From Georgenia sp. EYE_87 (GTDB taxonomy: Bacteria > Actinomycetota > Actinomycetes > Actinomycetales > Actinomycetaceae), in contig NZ_JAHXNL010000008.1 in the NCBI RefSeq assembly GCF_023148685.1, forward strand, positions 150,151-214,150: DNA of 64,000 nucleotides, in the 5' to 3' direction. Below are positions 49,842 to 57,947 of this stretch, piece after piece (the first letter of the stretch is position 1; every line of letters starts with the position of its first letter). The position numbers and the translations under genes are program-made. Below the pieces are notes generated by a model that made no database searches, was not told the origin of the DNA, and saw nothing but the letters and a program-made list of their open reading frames with translations.

Positions 49842-49889
49842 GTGGACGGCCCGTGGGCCACGAGCTTCGTGGGCACGGCGGGGCGCCGA

Positions 49890-49917
49890 AAGGCCGCGCC
49901 CCGCGGGGCGCGGCCTT
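49890..49917 (-). terminator. 28-bp perfect palindrome after the NPD-like gene
   Basis: AAGGCCGCGCCCC-GC-GGGGCGCGGCCTT, followed on the minus strand by a short T run (TTTCGG). Located 35 bp past the end of the NPD-like gene; a likely terminator. Confidence 0.65.
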
Positions 49918-49951
49918 CGTGGGGCCGCCGGCTGGGCCGGCCCCGGGCGGG

Positions 49952-50716
49952 TCAGGCGCCGATGACCTTGACGCCGGTGCTCCAGGTGTTGCCGAGCTGG
50001 CCCTGCAGGGCCATGTGGACGAAGCCGATGCCCTCGAGCTGGTGGGCCCGCTTGAGCGGCCCGGCGTCGAGCGCACGCATGCCGGAGGACTCGACGAGCT
50101 CGACGACGGCGGCCTTTGCCTCGGCGTCGTCGGCCGCGATCAGGACGTCCAGCTTCTCGCCGGCGATCTCGCCGCCGACGAGCGTGCCGGCGAAGGTGGT
50201 GTTGAAGGCCTTGACGACCTTGGCGGCGGGGACGACCTGGGCGATCTCCTCGGCGGCCGAGGAGTCGGCCGGGGTGACGAGCCGGTCGAAGGTGGCGAAG
50301 TCGACCGGGTTGGTGATGTCGACGACCACCTTGCCGGCGAGGGTGTCGCGCAGCTCCTCGGCAACGGCGAGGGCGGCGTCGTAGGGGAGCGCGAGGACGA
50401 CGATCTCGCCGGTGACGGCGTCGCCGATGCGACCGGTGGTGGCGTCGCCGCCGAGCTCGCCGGCGAGGGTCGCCGCCGCCTCGGTGTCGCGGGCCAGGAT
50501 CTGGACGCCGTGGCCGCCGGCCAGGGCGCGGGCCGCGATGCCGCGGGCCATGTTGCCGGCGCCGATGATGGTGATGCTGGTCATGTGGGTGCTCCTCGTG
50601 GTTGCGACGGGCGCCGGGACCGGCGCGGGGGTGGTGCTGGTCACGGGGGCTGACGCGTCCTGCGACGATGCCGCGGACGTCGTCGCCTTGCGGCGGAACA
50701 GGTCGAACAGGCCCAT
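49952..50716 (-). CDS. NADPH-dependent F420 reductase/NPD-like protein with N-terminal tail
   Basis: 254 aa. The domain begins at residue ~46: TSITIIGAGNMARGIAARAL, then VVLALPYDAALAVAEEL, VVDITNPVDFAT, VKAFNTTFAGTLVGG and AHQLEGIGFVHMALQ, the NADP-oxidoreductase (F420-dependent, NPD) family. A 45-residue Ser/Thr/Pro lead starting MGLFDLFRRK is unusual for the family; an internal ATG at the domain start is possible, but AGAGGAAG precedes the long start. Divergent from the MarR gene with a clear sigma70 promoter. Confidence 0.88.
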   Translation of the reverse strand: MGLFDLFRRKATTSAASSQDASAPVTSTTPAPVPAPVATTRSTHMTSITIIGAGNMARGIAARALAGGHGVQILARDTEAAATLAGELGGDATTGRIGDAVTGEIVVLALPYDAALAVAEELRDTLAGKVVVDITNPVDFATFDRLVTPADSSAAEEIAQVVPAAKVVKAFNTTFAGTLVGGEIAGEKLDVLIAADDAEAKAAVVELVESSGMRALDAGPLKRAHQLEGIGFVHMALQGQLGNTWSTGVKVIGA

Positions 50717-50773
50717 GCGGGCTTCCTCTCGTCGACGACCGTTTGGCCGATGATGATTGAACTTACAACCATC

Positions 50774-50802
50774 ACGGTACGGGTGAATACTTGATACGTC
50801 AA
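50774..50802 (-). promoter_or_regulatory. Sigma70-type promoter of the NPD-like gene
   Basis: Minus strand TTGACG (50797-50802), 17-bp spacer, TACCGT (50774-50779). Consensus spacing in an AT-rich pocket. The -35 box overlaps the palindrome TTGATACGTCAA. Confidence 0.8.
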
Positions 50803-50812
50803 CCACTTGATA
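50789..50812 (+). promoter_or_regulatory. Likely MarR operator in the divergent promoter
   Basis: ACTTGATA occurs as a direct repeat at 50789-50796 and 50805-50812, and TTGATACGTCAA (50791-50802) is an inverted repeat. The second copy runs into the -10 TAGAGT (50811-50816) of the MarR gene, and the first covers the -35 of the NPD-like gene. A MarR dimer here would repress both. Confidence 0.65.
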
Positions 50813-50823
50813 GAGTGCGGTCC

Positions 50824-51324
50824 ATGGACGACACGCGGTGGCTCACCGCCGAGCAGGAGGACGCCTGGCGCTCCGTGATGGCCGTCATCATGCTGCTGCC
50901 CGGCGCCCTCGACGCCCAGCTCCAGCGCGACGCGCGACTCACCCACGCGGGCTACGTCGTCCTCTCGGCCCTCTCGGAGGCGCCCGAGCGCACCATCCGG
51001 ATGAGCCGCCTCGCCATGATGGCGAACATGAGCATGTCGCGGCTCTCGCACCTCGTCGACAGGCTCAGCGCCCAGGGCTGGGTGGAGAGGCGGCCCGACC
51101 CGAAGGACGGACGCAGCACGATGGCCGTGCTCACCGACGCGGGCTGGGAGAAGGTGGTCGACACGGCCCCGGGGCACGTGGAGAACGTGCGGACCCTCAT
51201 CTTCGACGCCCTCACGCCCGAGCAGGTCGCCGCGCTCAAGGGCATCTCCGCCTCGATCGCGGGCCGGCTCGACCCGGAGAACAAGCTCGGCGGCTGCAGC
51301 GGCGGCGTCCGCCGCACCGGCTGA
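50824..51324 (+). CDS. MarR family transcriptional regulator
   Basis: 166 aa winged helix protein. RDARLTHAGYVVLSALSEAP, RMSRLAMMANMSMSRLSHLVDRL (recognition helix), GWVERRPDPKDGRSTMAVLTDAG (wing). C-terminal dimer helix; GGCSGG near the end carries one Cys that could respond to oxidants (inference). ATG at 50824 lies 7 nt after TAGAGT, a leaderless arrangement. Probably controls itself and the divergent NPD-like gene. Confidence 0.95.
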   Translation: MDDTRWLTAEQEDAWRSVMAVIMLLPGALDAQLQRDARLTHAGYVVLSALSEAPERTIRMSRLAMMANMSMSRLSHLVDRLSAQGWVERRPDPKDGRSTMAVLTDAGWEKVVDTAPGHVENVRTLIFDALTPEQVAALKGISASIAGRLDPENKLGGCSGGVRRTG

Positions 51325-51544
51325 CCCGCGACCCCACCCCGTCACCTGGGGCACTCCCGCCAGCACGAAGGCACTCTCCCCGGCGCGAAGGCACTGCCGT
51401 CGTGCCCGACCGCACTCCCGCTCGGCGCGCGAGACGGCGCCCGACCCTGGGAGCGCCGTCGAGGAAAACAGGGAGATCTCTCCTCGGGGTCGGCCGTACG
51501 GTGGCCCCTGGGCACCGACGCCCCGACCCGCGCGGGAGGGAACC

Positions 51545-52384
51545 ATGAACGGCTCCACGCAGCACGTCACCTCGGCCGACGGGACGACGATCGCCTACGA
51601 GTCGTACGGCTCCGGGCCCGCGGTGATCCTGGTGGCCGCGGCGATGAACGACGCCTCGGGCCTGCGGCCGCTGGCCCAGGCGCTCGCGGAGGCGGGGGTC
51701 CGCGGCGTCACGTACGACCGCCGCGGCCGTGGCGGGAGCGACGACGCCTCCGCCGTCGGCGATCTCACGCCCGTGGCCGGTGCTGTCGAGCGCGAGCTCG
51801 ACGACCTCGACGCCCTGCTCGCCGCCGTCGGCGGGCGGGCCGCCGTCCTCGGCTACTCCTCGGGCGGGCACCTCGCGCTGCTCGCCACGATCCGCAAGCC
51901 CGGGTTCGTCGCGCTCGCGATGTTCGAGCCGCCGTTCGCCTTCGAGGGCGAGTCGACCGAGCCGACGACGGCGGAGGCCGAGGCGCTCTCCGCGCTCGTC
52001 GCCGCAGGGCGGCGGGCGGACGCGGTCGTGAGCTTCCAGCGCGGCATCGGCCTCGGCGAGGAGATGCTCGAGCAGATCCGCCACGCCCCGTTCTTCCCGG
52101 CGCTGGAGGCCCTGGCGAACAGCCTCGTCTACGACGCCGCGGTCACGGGCCTCCACCCTGACCCCGCTCCCCTCGGCCGACAGGTACGCGTCCCGACGAC
52201 CGTCATGCACGGGCGCGACACCTGGCCGGAGCTGGCCGGGGCCGCGCGGCGGGCGGCCGAGGCGATCCCCGGCGCCGAGCTGCGGGTCGTGGAGGGCGCG
52301 AACCACGCCGTCGTCCCCGGCGCCGTCGCGGCCGCGGTGCTGGCGCTGCTCGCCCGGGTGCCGGCGGCCCCGGGCCCTGCGTGA
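51545..52384 (+). CDS. Alpha/beta hydrolase
   Basis: 279 aa. SYGSGPAVILVAAAMND, YDRRGRGGSDD, nucleophile elbow GYSSGGH, acid near VMHGRDTWPE and base His in GANHAVVPG. Branch typical of small actinobacterial hydrolases; substrate unknown. GGGAGGGAACC precedes the ATG. A second hydrolase of related motif is at 9954. The 220 bp before it contain short GCGAAGGCACT repeats and no gene. Confidence 0.92.
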   Translation: MNGSTQHVTSADGTTIAYESYGSGPAVILVAAAMNDASGLRPLAQALAEAGVRGVTYDRRGRGGSDDASAVGDLTPVAGAVERELDDLDALLAAVGGRAAVLGYSSGGHLALLATIRKPGFVALAMFEPPFAFEGESTEPTTAEAEALSALVAAGRRADAVVSFQRGIGLGEEMLEQIRHAPFFPALEALANSLVYDAAVTGLHPDPAPLGRQVRVPTTVMHGRDTWPELAGAARRAAEAIPGAELRVVEGANHAVVPGAVAAAVLALLARVPAAPGPA

Positions 52385-52501
52385 GCCCGCCGTGCGGCTC
52401 GACCACGACCGCCACCTCCACCGGCGACGCGGACCCGTCCCTCGCGGGTCGCGTCGCCCCACCGACCGAGCACGCCCGGCACTGCTGACGACAGGAGCAC
52501 C

Positions 52502-52903
52502 ATGTACACCCACGCGTTCAGCGGGTTCTCGGTGGACGACACTGAGCGCGCCCGCGACTTCTACACCCGCGTTCTCGGTTTGGAGGTCACCGACGGCGGC
52601 ATGCAGGGGATCCTCACCCTGCACCTGCCCGGCGGCTCGGAGGTGATCGTCTACCCCAAGGGCGAGGCGCACACCCCGGCGTCGTTCACCGTGCTCAACC
52701 TCGTGGTGCCCGACATCGACGCCGGCGTCGCCGAGCTCGCCGGCCGCGGCGTCACGTTCGAGCGGTACGAGGGCACGGAGATGGAGACGGACACCACCGG
52801 CGTGTTCCGGCGCGGCGGCCCGCCGATCGCCTGGTTCACCGACCCGGCCGGCAACGTCTTCTCGCTGATCCAGGACGAGGACGCGAAGGCGGCGACCCGG
52901 TGA
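52502..52903 (+). CDS. VOC family protein
   Basis: 133 aa, glyoxalase-like fold: HAFSGFSVDDTERARDFYTRVLGLE with His4 as possible ligand, VLNLVVPDIDAGVAELAGRG, and PPIAWFTDPAGNVFSLIQ. Type common among bleomycin-resistance/dioxygenase-like proteins. CAGGAG precedes the ATG. Overlaps the start of the following flavin protein (GTGA). Confidence 0.92.
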   Translation: MYTHAFSGFSVDDTERARDFYTRVLGLEVTDGGMQGILTLHLPGGSEVIVYPKGEAHTPASFTVLNLVVPDIDAGVAELAGRGVTFERYEGTEMETDTTGVFRRGGPPIAWFTDPAGNVFSLIQDEDAKAATR

Positions 52904-53430
52904 CCGACACACTCCGCGCCGAGCCGACCCACGCGGAGGCGCTGCTGGACGGCGAGCCGCTCGTCTGGAAGGACGTCTGCGCCGCGGTGCGGGCGGCCGG
53001 GCCGCTCTGGCTGACCACGTCGGACCGGGACGGCGCCCCGCACAGCCGGCCGGTGCTGGCCGTCTGGCTCGACGACGTGCCACACCTTGCCGCGTCGCCG
53101 TCGTCCCGGAAGGCCGCCCACCTCGGGGCCGACCCGCGGTGCGCGCTGGCGGTGAGCGTTCCCGGCCTGGACGTCGTGGTGGAGGGCCGGGCCGCCGTCG
53201 TCCGCGACCGGGCCCTGCTGGACCGGGTCGCCGAGGCGTACGCCCAGGACTACGGCTGGATCGTGGCGGTCCGCGACGGCGCCCTGTGGGCGGACGGCGC
53301 ACCGACGGCGGGACCTCCGCCGTACGAGGTCCACCGGATCCGCCCAACGGTGGCCCACGCCTTCGGGACCGACGAGGCGACCGCCGCCCGCTCCACGCGC
53401 TGGACCTGGCCGCCCCCGGGGCTGCGATGA
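52900..53430 (+). CDS. Pyridoxamine 5'-phosphate oxidase-family protein
   Basis: 176 aa split-barrel flavin-binding protein: GPLWLTTSDRDGAPHSRPVLAVW, HLAASPSSRKAAHLGADPRCAL, VVVEGRAAVVRDRALLDRVAEAY. Probable F420/FMN-dependent reductase or heme-utilisation-like protein. GTG start overlaps the VOC gene stop. Its own stop overlaps the next ATG, giving a three-gene unit. Confidence 0.9.
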   Translation: MTDTLRAEPTHAEALLDGEPLVWKDVCAAVRAAGPLWLTTSDRDGAPHSRPVLAVWLDDVPHLAASPSSRKAAHLGADPRCALAVSVPGLDVVVEGRAAVVRDRALLDRVAEAYAQDYGWIVAVRDGALWADGAPTAGPPPYEVHRIRPTVAHAFGTDEATAARSTRWTWPPPGLR

Positions 53431-54212
53431 CGACCTTCGTGATCGTGCACGGCGCCGGCGGGTCGGCGTGGGAGTGGCACCTGGTGCGCGAGGAGCTGCT
53501 CGCCCGCGGGCACGACGTGGTCGCCGTGGACCTGCCGAGCGAGGACGAGTCCGCCGGCCTCGAGCAGTACGCCGACACGGTGGTGGCGGCCGTCAGAGCC
53601 GCGACCGGCGGACGGTCCCGCAGGGCGGCCGAGGACGTCGTCCTGGTGGCGCACTCGCTGGGCGGGTTCGTGGCGCCCCTCGTGGCCGCCCGCATCCCGG
53701 TCCGGCGCCTGGTGCTCGTGGCCGCCATGGTGCCGGCGCCGGGAGAGACGGGCGACGGGTGGTGGGAGTCGAGCGGCTACCTGGCGGCGGTCCGCGAGCG
53801 CGGCGCCCCTCGCGACGACGGTGCCGGTCACGACGACGAAGCTGACCGCGACGACGCCGGGCGGGAGGACGGAGCCGTGGCTGACGAGGGTCCGGGCGCG
53901 GCGGAGATCGCGACCTTCATGCACGATCTCGACCCCGCCCTCGCGGCCGAGGCGCTGCGGCGCGGTCGCGACCAGGCGGGCCGGATCATGTCCGAGCCGT
54001 GGCCGCTGACCGCGTGGCCGGACGTGCCGACGTCCTACCTGGTGCTGCGGGACGACCGCTTCTTCCCGGCCTCGTTCCTGCACCGGCTGGCGCGCGAGCG
54101 GCTCGGCGTCGAGGCCGACGAGATGCCGGGCAGCCATGCCGCCTACCTCTCCCGGCCGGCCGAGCTCGCCGAGCGCCTGGTGGCCTACTCGGAGCTGCCG
54201 TCGCGCAGGTAG
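53427..54212 (+). CDS. Alpha/beta fold hydrolase (MenH/EstE-like small esterase)
   Basis: 261 aa. FVIVHGAGGSAWEWHLVREELLARG start, elbow VAHSLGGF, lid region with WWESSGYL, acid in LVLRDDRFFP and base His in GSHAAYLSRP. A highly acidic stretch (GHDDEADRDDAGREDGAVAD, residues ~133-152) is inserted between the core and the lid and looks recently expanded. The 3' end overlaps the convergent RibD-C gene by 28 nt. Confidence 0.9.
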   Translation: MTTFVIVHGAGGSAWEWHLVREELLARGHDVVAVDLPSEDESAGLEQYADTVVAAVRAATGGRSRRAAEDVVLVAHSLGGFVAPLVAARIPVRRLVLVAAMVPAPGETGDGWWESSGYLAAVRERGAPRDDGAGHDDEADRDDAGREDGAVADEGPGAAEIATFMHDLDPALAAEALRRGRDQAGRIMSEPWPLTAWPDVPTSYLVLRDDRFFPASFLHRLARERLGVEADEMPGSHAAYLSRPAELAERLVAYSELPSRR

Positions 54213-54901
54213 CGAAGCATCAGCATGTCCCCGGCGGTGAGGACGTGCGCCAGCCGCAACCGCCGGGTGGCCTGCGCGCCGCCGGCCGCGATGCGCCCGG
54301 CCGCGCCGCCCTCGAGGACGGGGCTGATCGTCAGGCACAGCTCGTCGACGGCGTCGGCCTCGATGAGCGCGCCCAGCAGGTGCGGGCCGCCCTCGCACAG
54401 CACCTGGGACAGGCCGCGCCGCTCCAGCGCCGCGCGGAGCAGGCCGACGTCCACGGAGTCCACCCCGCACGGGACGACGTCGGCCACCTCCGACAGCGCC
54501 AGGCGCGCGGCGGCCGGGGAGGCCTCGTGGGTGAGGACCAGGGGCCGCACCGGCGCGTCCGTGAACGCCGCGTGGTCCGGCCCGACCGCCAGGCGGGAGG
54601 AGACGACGGCGAGGACCGGGTGGGCGGGCAGGCCGTGCGCCACCCGCCAGGCGGCGGCGTCGTCGTCCAGGCGCATCGCGCCGTAGCCCTCGGCCCGCAA
54701 CGTTCCCGCACCGACCAGGACGACGTCGGCGAGCATGCGCAGGGTGTCGAAGACCTGCTTGTCGTCGGCGTTGTTGAGGCCGCCGGACAGGCCGTCGTGG
54801 GTGGCGGCGCCGTCGAGGCTCGCGATGAAGTTCACGCGCAGGTGCCACCCGGCCCGGTCGGCGACGGCGTAGCGGCGAAGGAGCTCCGCAGGATCGAACA
54901 C
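54185..54901 (-). CDS. RibD C-terminal domain (pyrimidine/pterin reductase-like) protein
   Basis: 238 aa DHFR-fold reductase alone, without the RibD deaminase. RVNFIASLDGAATHDGLSGGLNNADDKQVFDTLR (substrate and dinucleotide site), LVGAGTLRAEGYGAMR, LCEGGPHLLGALIEADAVDEL. RibD-C reduces a ribosylamino-pyrimidine with NADPH; stand-alone copies are linked to F420, methanopterin-like and other pterin pathways. GTG start after GGAGGAAG. Last gene of the folE operon, 43 nt from the DHPS-like gene. Confidence 0.92.
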   Translation of the reverse strand: MFDPAELLRRYAVADRAGWHLRVNFIASLDGAATHDGLSGGLNNADDKQVFDTLRMLADVVLVGAGTLRAEGYGAMRLDDDAAAWRVAHGLPAHPVLAVVSSRLAVGPDHAAFTDAPVRPLVLTHEASPAAARLALSEVADVVPCGVDSVDVGLLRAALERRGLSQVLCEGGPHLLGALIEADAVDELCLTISPVLEGGAAGRIAAGGAQATRRLRLAHVLTAGDMLMLRYLRDGSSE

Positions 54902-54944
54902 TCTTCCTCCTCGAGTGGTGTGCCGGTCGTCGCGGCCGTGTCCC

Positions 54945-55796
54945 TCAGCGGTTGTGCCGGCGCTCGACGGGCGCGCGGCGCCCGAGCACGGCCTCGGTGA
55001 GCCGGACGGCGTCGACGGTCGCGGCGACGTCGTGGGTGCGGACCACGCGCGCCCCGGCCGCCACGCAGAGCGTGGCGGCCGCGAGGGACCCGGCCAGGCG
55101 GTCCTCCTTGGGGCGCCCCAGCGTCTCCCCCACGAAGTCCTTGCGGGAGAGCGCCACGAGGGTCGGCCACCCGATCGCGGCGATCTCGGCGAGCCGCCGG
55201 GTGAGCTCGAGCGAGTGGTCGGTGTTCTTGTTGAGGTCGTGCCCCGGGTCGATCACGATCCGGCCCCCGGCGACGCCGGCGGCGATCGCCCGCTCGACCC
55301 GGCCGCGGAGGAACTGCGCGACCTCGGTGACCACGTCGCCGTAGGCGGGCCGCGGGTGGTGGGTGTGCGGGGCGGCGAGGGAGTGCACGACGACGACGTT
55401 CGCGCCGGTGGCGGCGAGGACCTCGACCATCGCCTCGTCCCGCAGACCGGAGGTGTCGTTGACGACGTCGGCGCCGGCGGCGATGCATGCGGCGGCAACC
55501 TCGGGCCGGGCGGTGTCGACGGAGATGACGACGTCGGAGGCGGCGCGCACGGCCGCGACGACCGGGAGCACCCGGTCCAGCTCCTCGGCGAGGGGCACCG
55601 CCGGCGTGTCCGGGGAGAAGGGCACGCCCCCGACGTCGACCCAGTCGGCGCCCTCCCCCGCCGCGCGCAACGCCGCGGCCACGGCGGCGTCGAGGGCGAA
55701 CGTGCGGCCGCCGTCGTAGAAGGAGTCCGGCGTGCGGTTGACGACCGCCATCACCGCGACGTGGTCGTCGAGGTGGAGGTCACGGGGACGGTGCAC
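54945..55796 (-). CDS. folP2: Dihydropteroate synthase-like protein, FolP2 type
   Basis: 283 aa TIM-barrel. AVVNRTPDSFYDGG (residues 18-30) and WVDVGGVPFSPDT replace the DHPS motifs NVTPDSFSDGG and DIGGESTRPG; pterin pocket parts DTSGLRDEAM, IDPGHDLNKNT, LSRKDFVGETLG and RTHDVAATV remain. This matches the FolP2 branch of M. tuberculosis/M. leprae, which to my knowledge lacks dihydropteroate synthase activity. It probably binds a pterin or similar ring in another reaction. GTG start follows GGAGGG; 11 nt from the reductase stop. Confidence 0.9.
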   Translation of the reverse strand: MHRPRDLHLDDHVAVMAVVNRTPDSFYDGGRTFALDAAVAAALRAAGEGADWVDVGGVPFSPDTPAVPLAEELDRVLPVVAAVRAASDVVISVDTARPEVAAACIAAGADVVNDTSGLRDEAMVEVLAATGANVVVVHSLAAPHTHHPRPAYGDVVTEVAQFLRGRVERAIAAGVAGGRIVIDPGHDLNKNTDHSLELTRRLAEIAAIGWPTLVALSRKDFVGETLGRPKEDRLAGSLAAATLCVAAGARVVRTHDVAATVDAVRLTEAVLGRRAPVERRHNR

Positions 55797-55807
55797 GTCG
55801 CCCTCCG

Positions 55808-57058
55808 TCAGGCAGCGGGCTGCGGGGCGAGCTCGTCCAGCGGGACGGCCGCGTCCGCGAGCATCCTGCGGTCGACCGGGGCGCCGGACCGGACGAGCCG
55901 CTCGACCGCCGGGCTGACGTCCCAGACGTTGACGTTCATGCCGGCGACCACCGTCTCCCCCACCAGCCAGAACGCGACGAACTCCCCGCCGCCGGGGTCG
56001 CCGCGGTAGACCACCTCGGCGTGACGGGCCAGGTCGAAGTACCCCGAGTACTCCATCGACAGGTCGAACTGGTCGGTGTAGAAGTACGGCACTAGATCGT
56101 CGACCACGTCCTGGCCGAGCATCGCGCGGGCGGCGATCGGCGCGGCGTTGAGGGCGTTGGCCCAGTGCTCCACGCGCAGGTGCCGGCCGAGCGCGGGGTG
56201 GAACGCCCGGGCGACGTCGCCCACGGCGTACACGTCAGGGTGGGAGGAGCGCAGGTGCTCGTCGACGACGACCCCGCCGTCGACCTGCAGACCCGCCTCC
56301 GTCGCCAGCTCGTCGTTCGGCACGGCCCCGATCCCGACCACGACGACGTCGGCCGGGACGATCTCGCCGCCCTCGAGCTCGACGCCGGTCACCCGGCCGG
56401 ACTCGCCGGCGATTCCCCCGACTGCGGTGCGCATCCGCAGGTCCACGCCGTGGCGGCGGTGAAGGTGGCCGAAGACGGCGCCCAGCTCGTCGCCGAGCGC
56501 GACGTTCAGCGGCACGGTCTCCCGGCCGAGGACGGTGACGTCGTTGCCGTAGGTGCGGGCCGCGGCGGCCACCTCGAGCCCGATCCAGCCGGCGCCGACG
56601 ACCACGACCCGGCGGCCGCCGTCGGCGAGGTCCGCCCGGAGCGCGTCCGACTCGGCGCGGGTGCGCAGATAGTGGACCCCGGCGAGGCCCTCGCCCGACC
56701 CGGGCCCGCTCAGGCGCCGCGAGCGTGCGCCGGTGGCGAGAAGCACCCTGTCGAACGGCAGGCGGGAGCCGCCGTCGAGGGCCACGGCGCGGCCGGCGAG
56801 GTCGAGGGCGGTCGCGCGGCGGGCGAGGTGCAGCTCGACGTCGTGCTCGGCGTACCAGCCCTCGGGGTGGACGAACCCGGCCTCCCGCTCGGCGGTGCCG
56901 CCCAGGTACTCCTTGGACAGCGGCGGCCGCTCGTAAGGTCGCTCGGGCTCCTCGCCCACCAGGTGCACGGGCCCGTCGTAGCCCTCCTCGCGCAGGGTCT
57001 GCGCGGCGCGGGCGCCGGCGAGCCCGGCCCCCACGATGACGATCGCTCGGTGCGACAT
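55808..57058 (-). CDS. FAD-dependent NAD(P)H:ferredoxin reductase-type oxidoreductase
   Basis: 416 aa. FAD motif VIVGAGLAGARAAQTLRE at the N-terminus, second dinucleotide motif VVGAGWIGLEVAAAART for NAD(P)H, then VYAVGDVARAFHP and a C-terminal Reductase_C domain. BphA4/putidaredoxin-reductase family, which passes electrons to a [2Fe-2S] ferredoxin, usually feeding a P450 or dioxygenase. No ferredoxin or oxygenase gene is here; its neighbours are folE and FolP2. AGAGGAAG precedes the ATG at 57058; 40 nt from folE. Confidence 0.95.
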   Translation of the reverse strand: MSHRAIVIVGAGLAGARAAQTLREEGYDGPVHLVGEEPERPYERPPLSKEYLGGTAEREAGFVHPEGWYAEHDVELHLARRATALDLAGRAVALDGGSRLPFDRVLLATGARSRRLSGPGSGEGLAGVHYLRTRAESDALRADLADGGRRVVVVGAGWIGLEVAAAARTYGNDVTVLGRETVPLNVALGDELGAVFGHLHRRHGVDLRMRTAVGGIAGESGRVTGVELEGGEIVPADVVVVGIGAVPNDELATEAGLQVDGGVVVDEHLRSSHPDVYAVGDVARAFHPALGRHLRVEHWANALNAAPIAARAMLGQDVVDDLVPYFYTDQFDLSMEYSGYFDLARHAEVVYRGDPGGGEFVAFWLVGETVVAGMNVNVWDVSPAVERLVRSGAPVDRRMLADAAVPLDELAPQPAA

Positions 57059-57098
57059 GACGACTTCCTCTCGACTCACCCGGCCGGAGGGCCGGAGC

Positions 57099-57818
57099 TC
57101 AGCTGGGGTAGGACCGGCCGGTGCTGCCCACGCCCACCAGGGCGAGGAACTCCGCGCGCGAGCGCGGGTCCTCCCGGAGGGTGCCGCGCAGCGCGGAGGT
57201 GACGGTGCGCGAGCCGGTGACGGCGACGCCGCGCAGGGACATGCACAGGTGCTCGGCCTCGAGGACGACGCCGACGCCGCGTGGCCGGAGGCGCTGCTGG
57301 AGGAGGTCGGCCACCTGCTGGGTGAGACGCTCCTGGACCTGCAGGTCGCGGGAGAGGTGCTCGAGGGCGCGCGCGAGCTTGGACAGCCCGACGATCCGCT
57401 CGCCCGGCAGGTACGCCAGGTGCGCGACGCCGTGGAACGGGAGCAGGTGGTGCTCGCACAGCGAGTGGAACGGGACGTCCCGGACGAGGACCAGCTCGTC
57501 GTAGCCCTCGTCGTTGGGGAAGGTGGTCAGCTCGAACGGGCGAGGCGTCAACATCTCGGCCAGGGCGCCGGCCACTCGCCGCGGCGTCTCCGCGAGGTGC
57601 TCGGAGGTGGTGTCGCGGCCCAGTGCCTCGAGGAGATCGGCGACGGCGGCGCGCGCCCGGACGAGGTCGATACCCCGGGGCCGAGCCGGAGCGCCCGGGG
57701 TCGTCGTCACCGGCGCGGCGGTCGTCGTCACTGGCGCAATCGTCATCGGCGCGGCCGGCGCCATCCTGGTCAAGCCCCTCAGGCCGGGCGCCTCGGTCGC
57801 GAGCGTGGTCGCAGCCAT
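57099..57818 (-). CDS. folE: GTP cyclohydrolase I
   Basis: 239 aa. Converts GTP to dihydroneopterin triphosphate. A ~48-residue Thr/Ala/Pro N-terminal lead is followed by the type-I core: TPRRVAGALAEML, zinc/active-site segment FHSLCEHHLLPFHG (Cys121, His124), VGLSKLARALEHLSRDLQ, EHLCMSLRGV (Cys192) and SRTVTSALRG. Active-site residues are intact. ATG at 57818 overlaps the stop of a 12-codon leader (TGATG). Other Met starts lie inside the lead. First structural gene of a four-gene operon with no folB/folK nearby. Confidence 0.95.
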   Translation of the reverse strand: MAATTLATEAPGLRGLTRMAPAAPMTIAPVTTTAAPVTTTPGAPARPRGIDLVRARAAVADLLEALGRDTTSEHLAETPRRVAGALAEMLTPRPFELTTFPNDEGYDELVLVRDVPFHSLCEHHLLPFHGVAHLAYLPGERIVGLSKLARALEHLSRDLQVQERLTQQVADLLQQRLRPRGVGVVLEAEHLCMSLRGVAVTGSRTVTSALRGTLREDPRSRAEFLALVGVGSTGRSYPS

Positions 57819-57856
57819 CAGAGCTCACCGTCCGCATCGGCGCTGCGTGTCGTCAT
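57818..57856 (-). CDS. 12-codon leader peptide coupled to folE
   Basis: MTTRSADADGEL with stop TGA whose A begins the folE ATG (TGATG). An excellent AAGGAGG lies before it, whereas folE's own start has a poor site. Sequence looks non-specific (no regulatory codon run), so its role is probably to load ribosomes for folE by restart. Confidence 0.55.
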   Translation of the reverse strand: MTTRSADADGEL

Positions 57857-57884
57857 CGTCAGCCACCTCCTTGGTCCTTGTTCG

Positions 57885-57914
57885 ACCGTAGGAGCGTCCC
57901 GACTCTTACGTCAA
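57885..57914 (-). promoter_or_regulatory. Promoter of the folE operon
   Basis: Minus strand TTGACG (57909-57914), 18-bp spacer, TACGGT (57885-57890). Good sigma70-like match upstream of the leader peptide. Confidence 0.7.
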
Positions 57915-57923
57915 GCAATCTTG
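57912..57923. promoter_or_regulatory. CAAG-N4-CTTG palindrome in the divergent promoter region
   Basis: CAAGCAATCTTG overlaps the folE -35 box and ends 12 bp before the -10 of the SufR-like gene. Its placement lets one bound dimer control both directions. Candidate site for the SufR-like regulator (inference). Confidence 0.5.
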
Positions 57924-57935
57924 TTTTTAGAGGCG

Positions 57936-57941
57936 TATGCT
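57936..57941 (+). promoter_or_regulatory. -10 box for leaderless SufR-like gene
   Basis: TATGCT, 6 nt, then GTG at 57948; no Shine-Dalgarno. Fixes the start codon. Confidence 0.65.
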
Positions 57942-57947
57942 GGTGTC

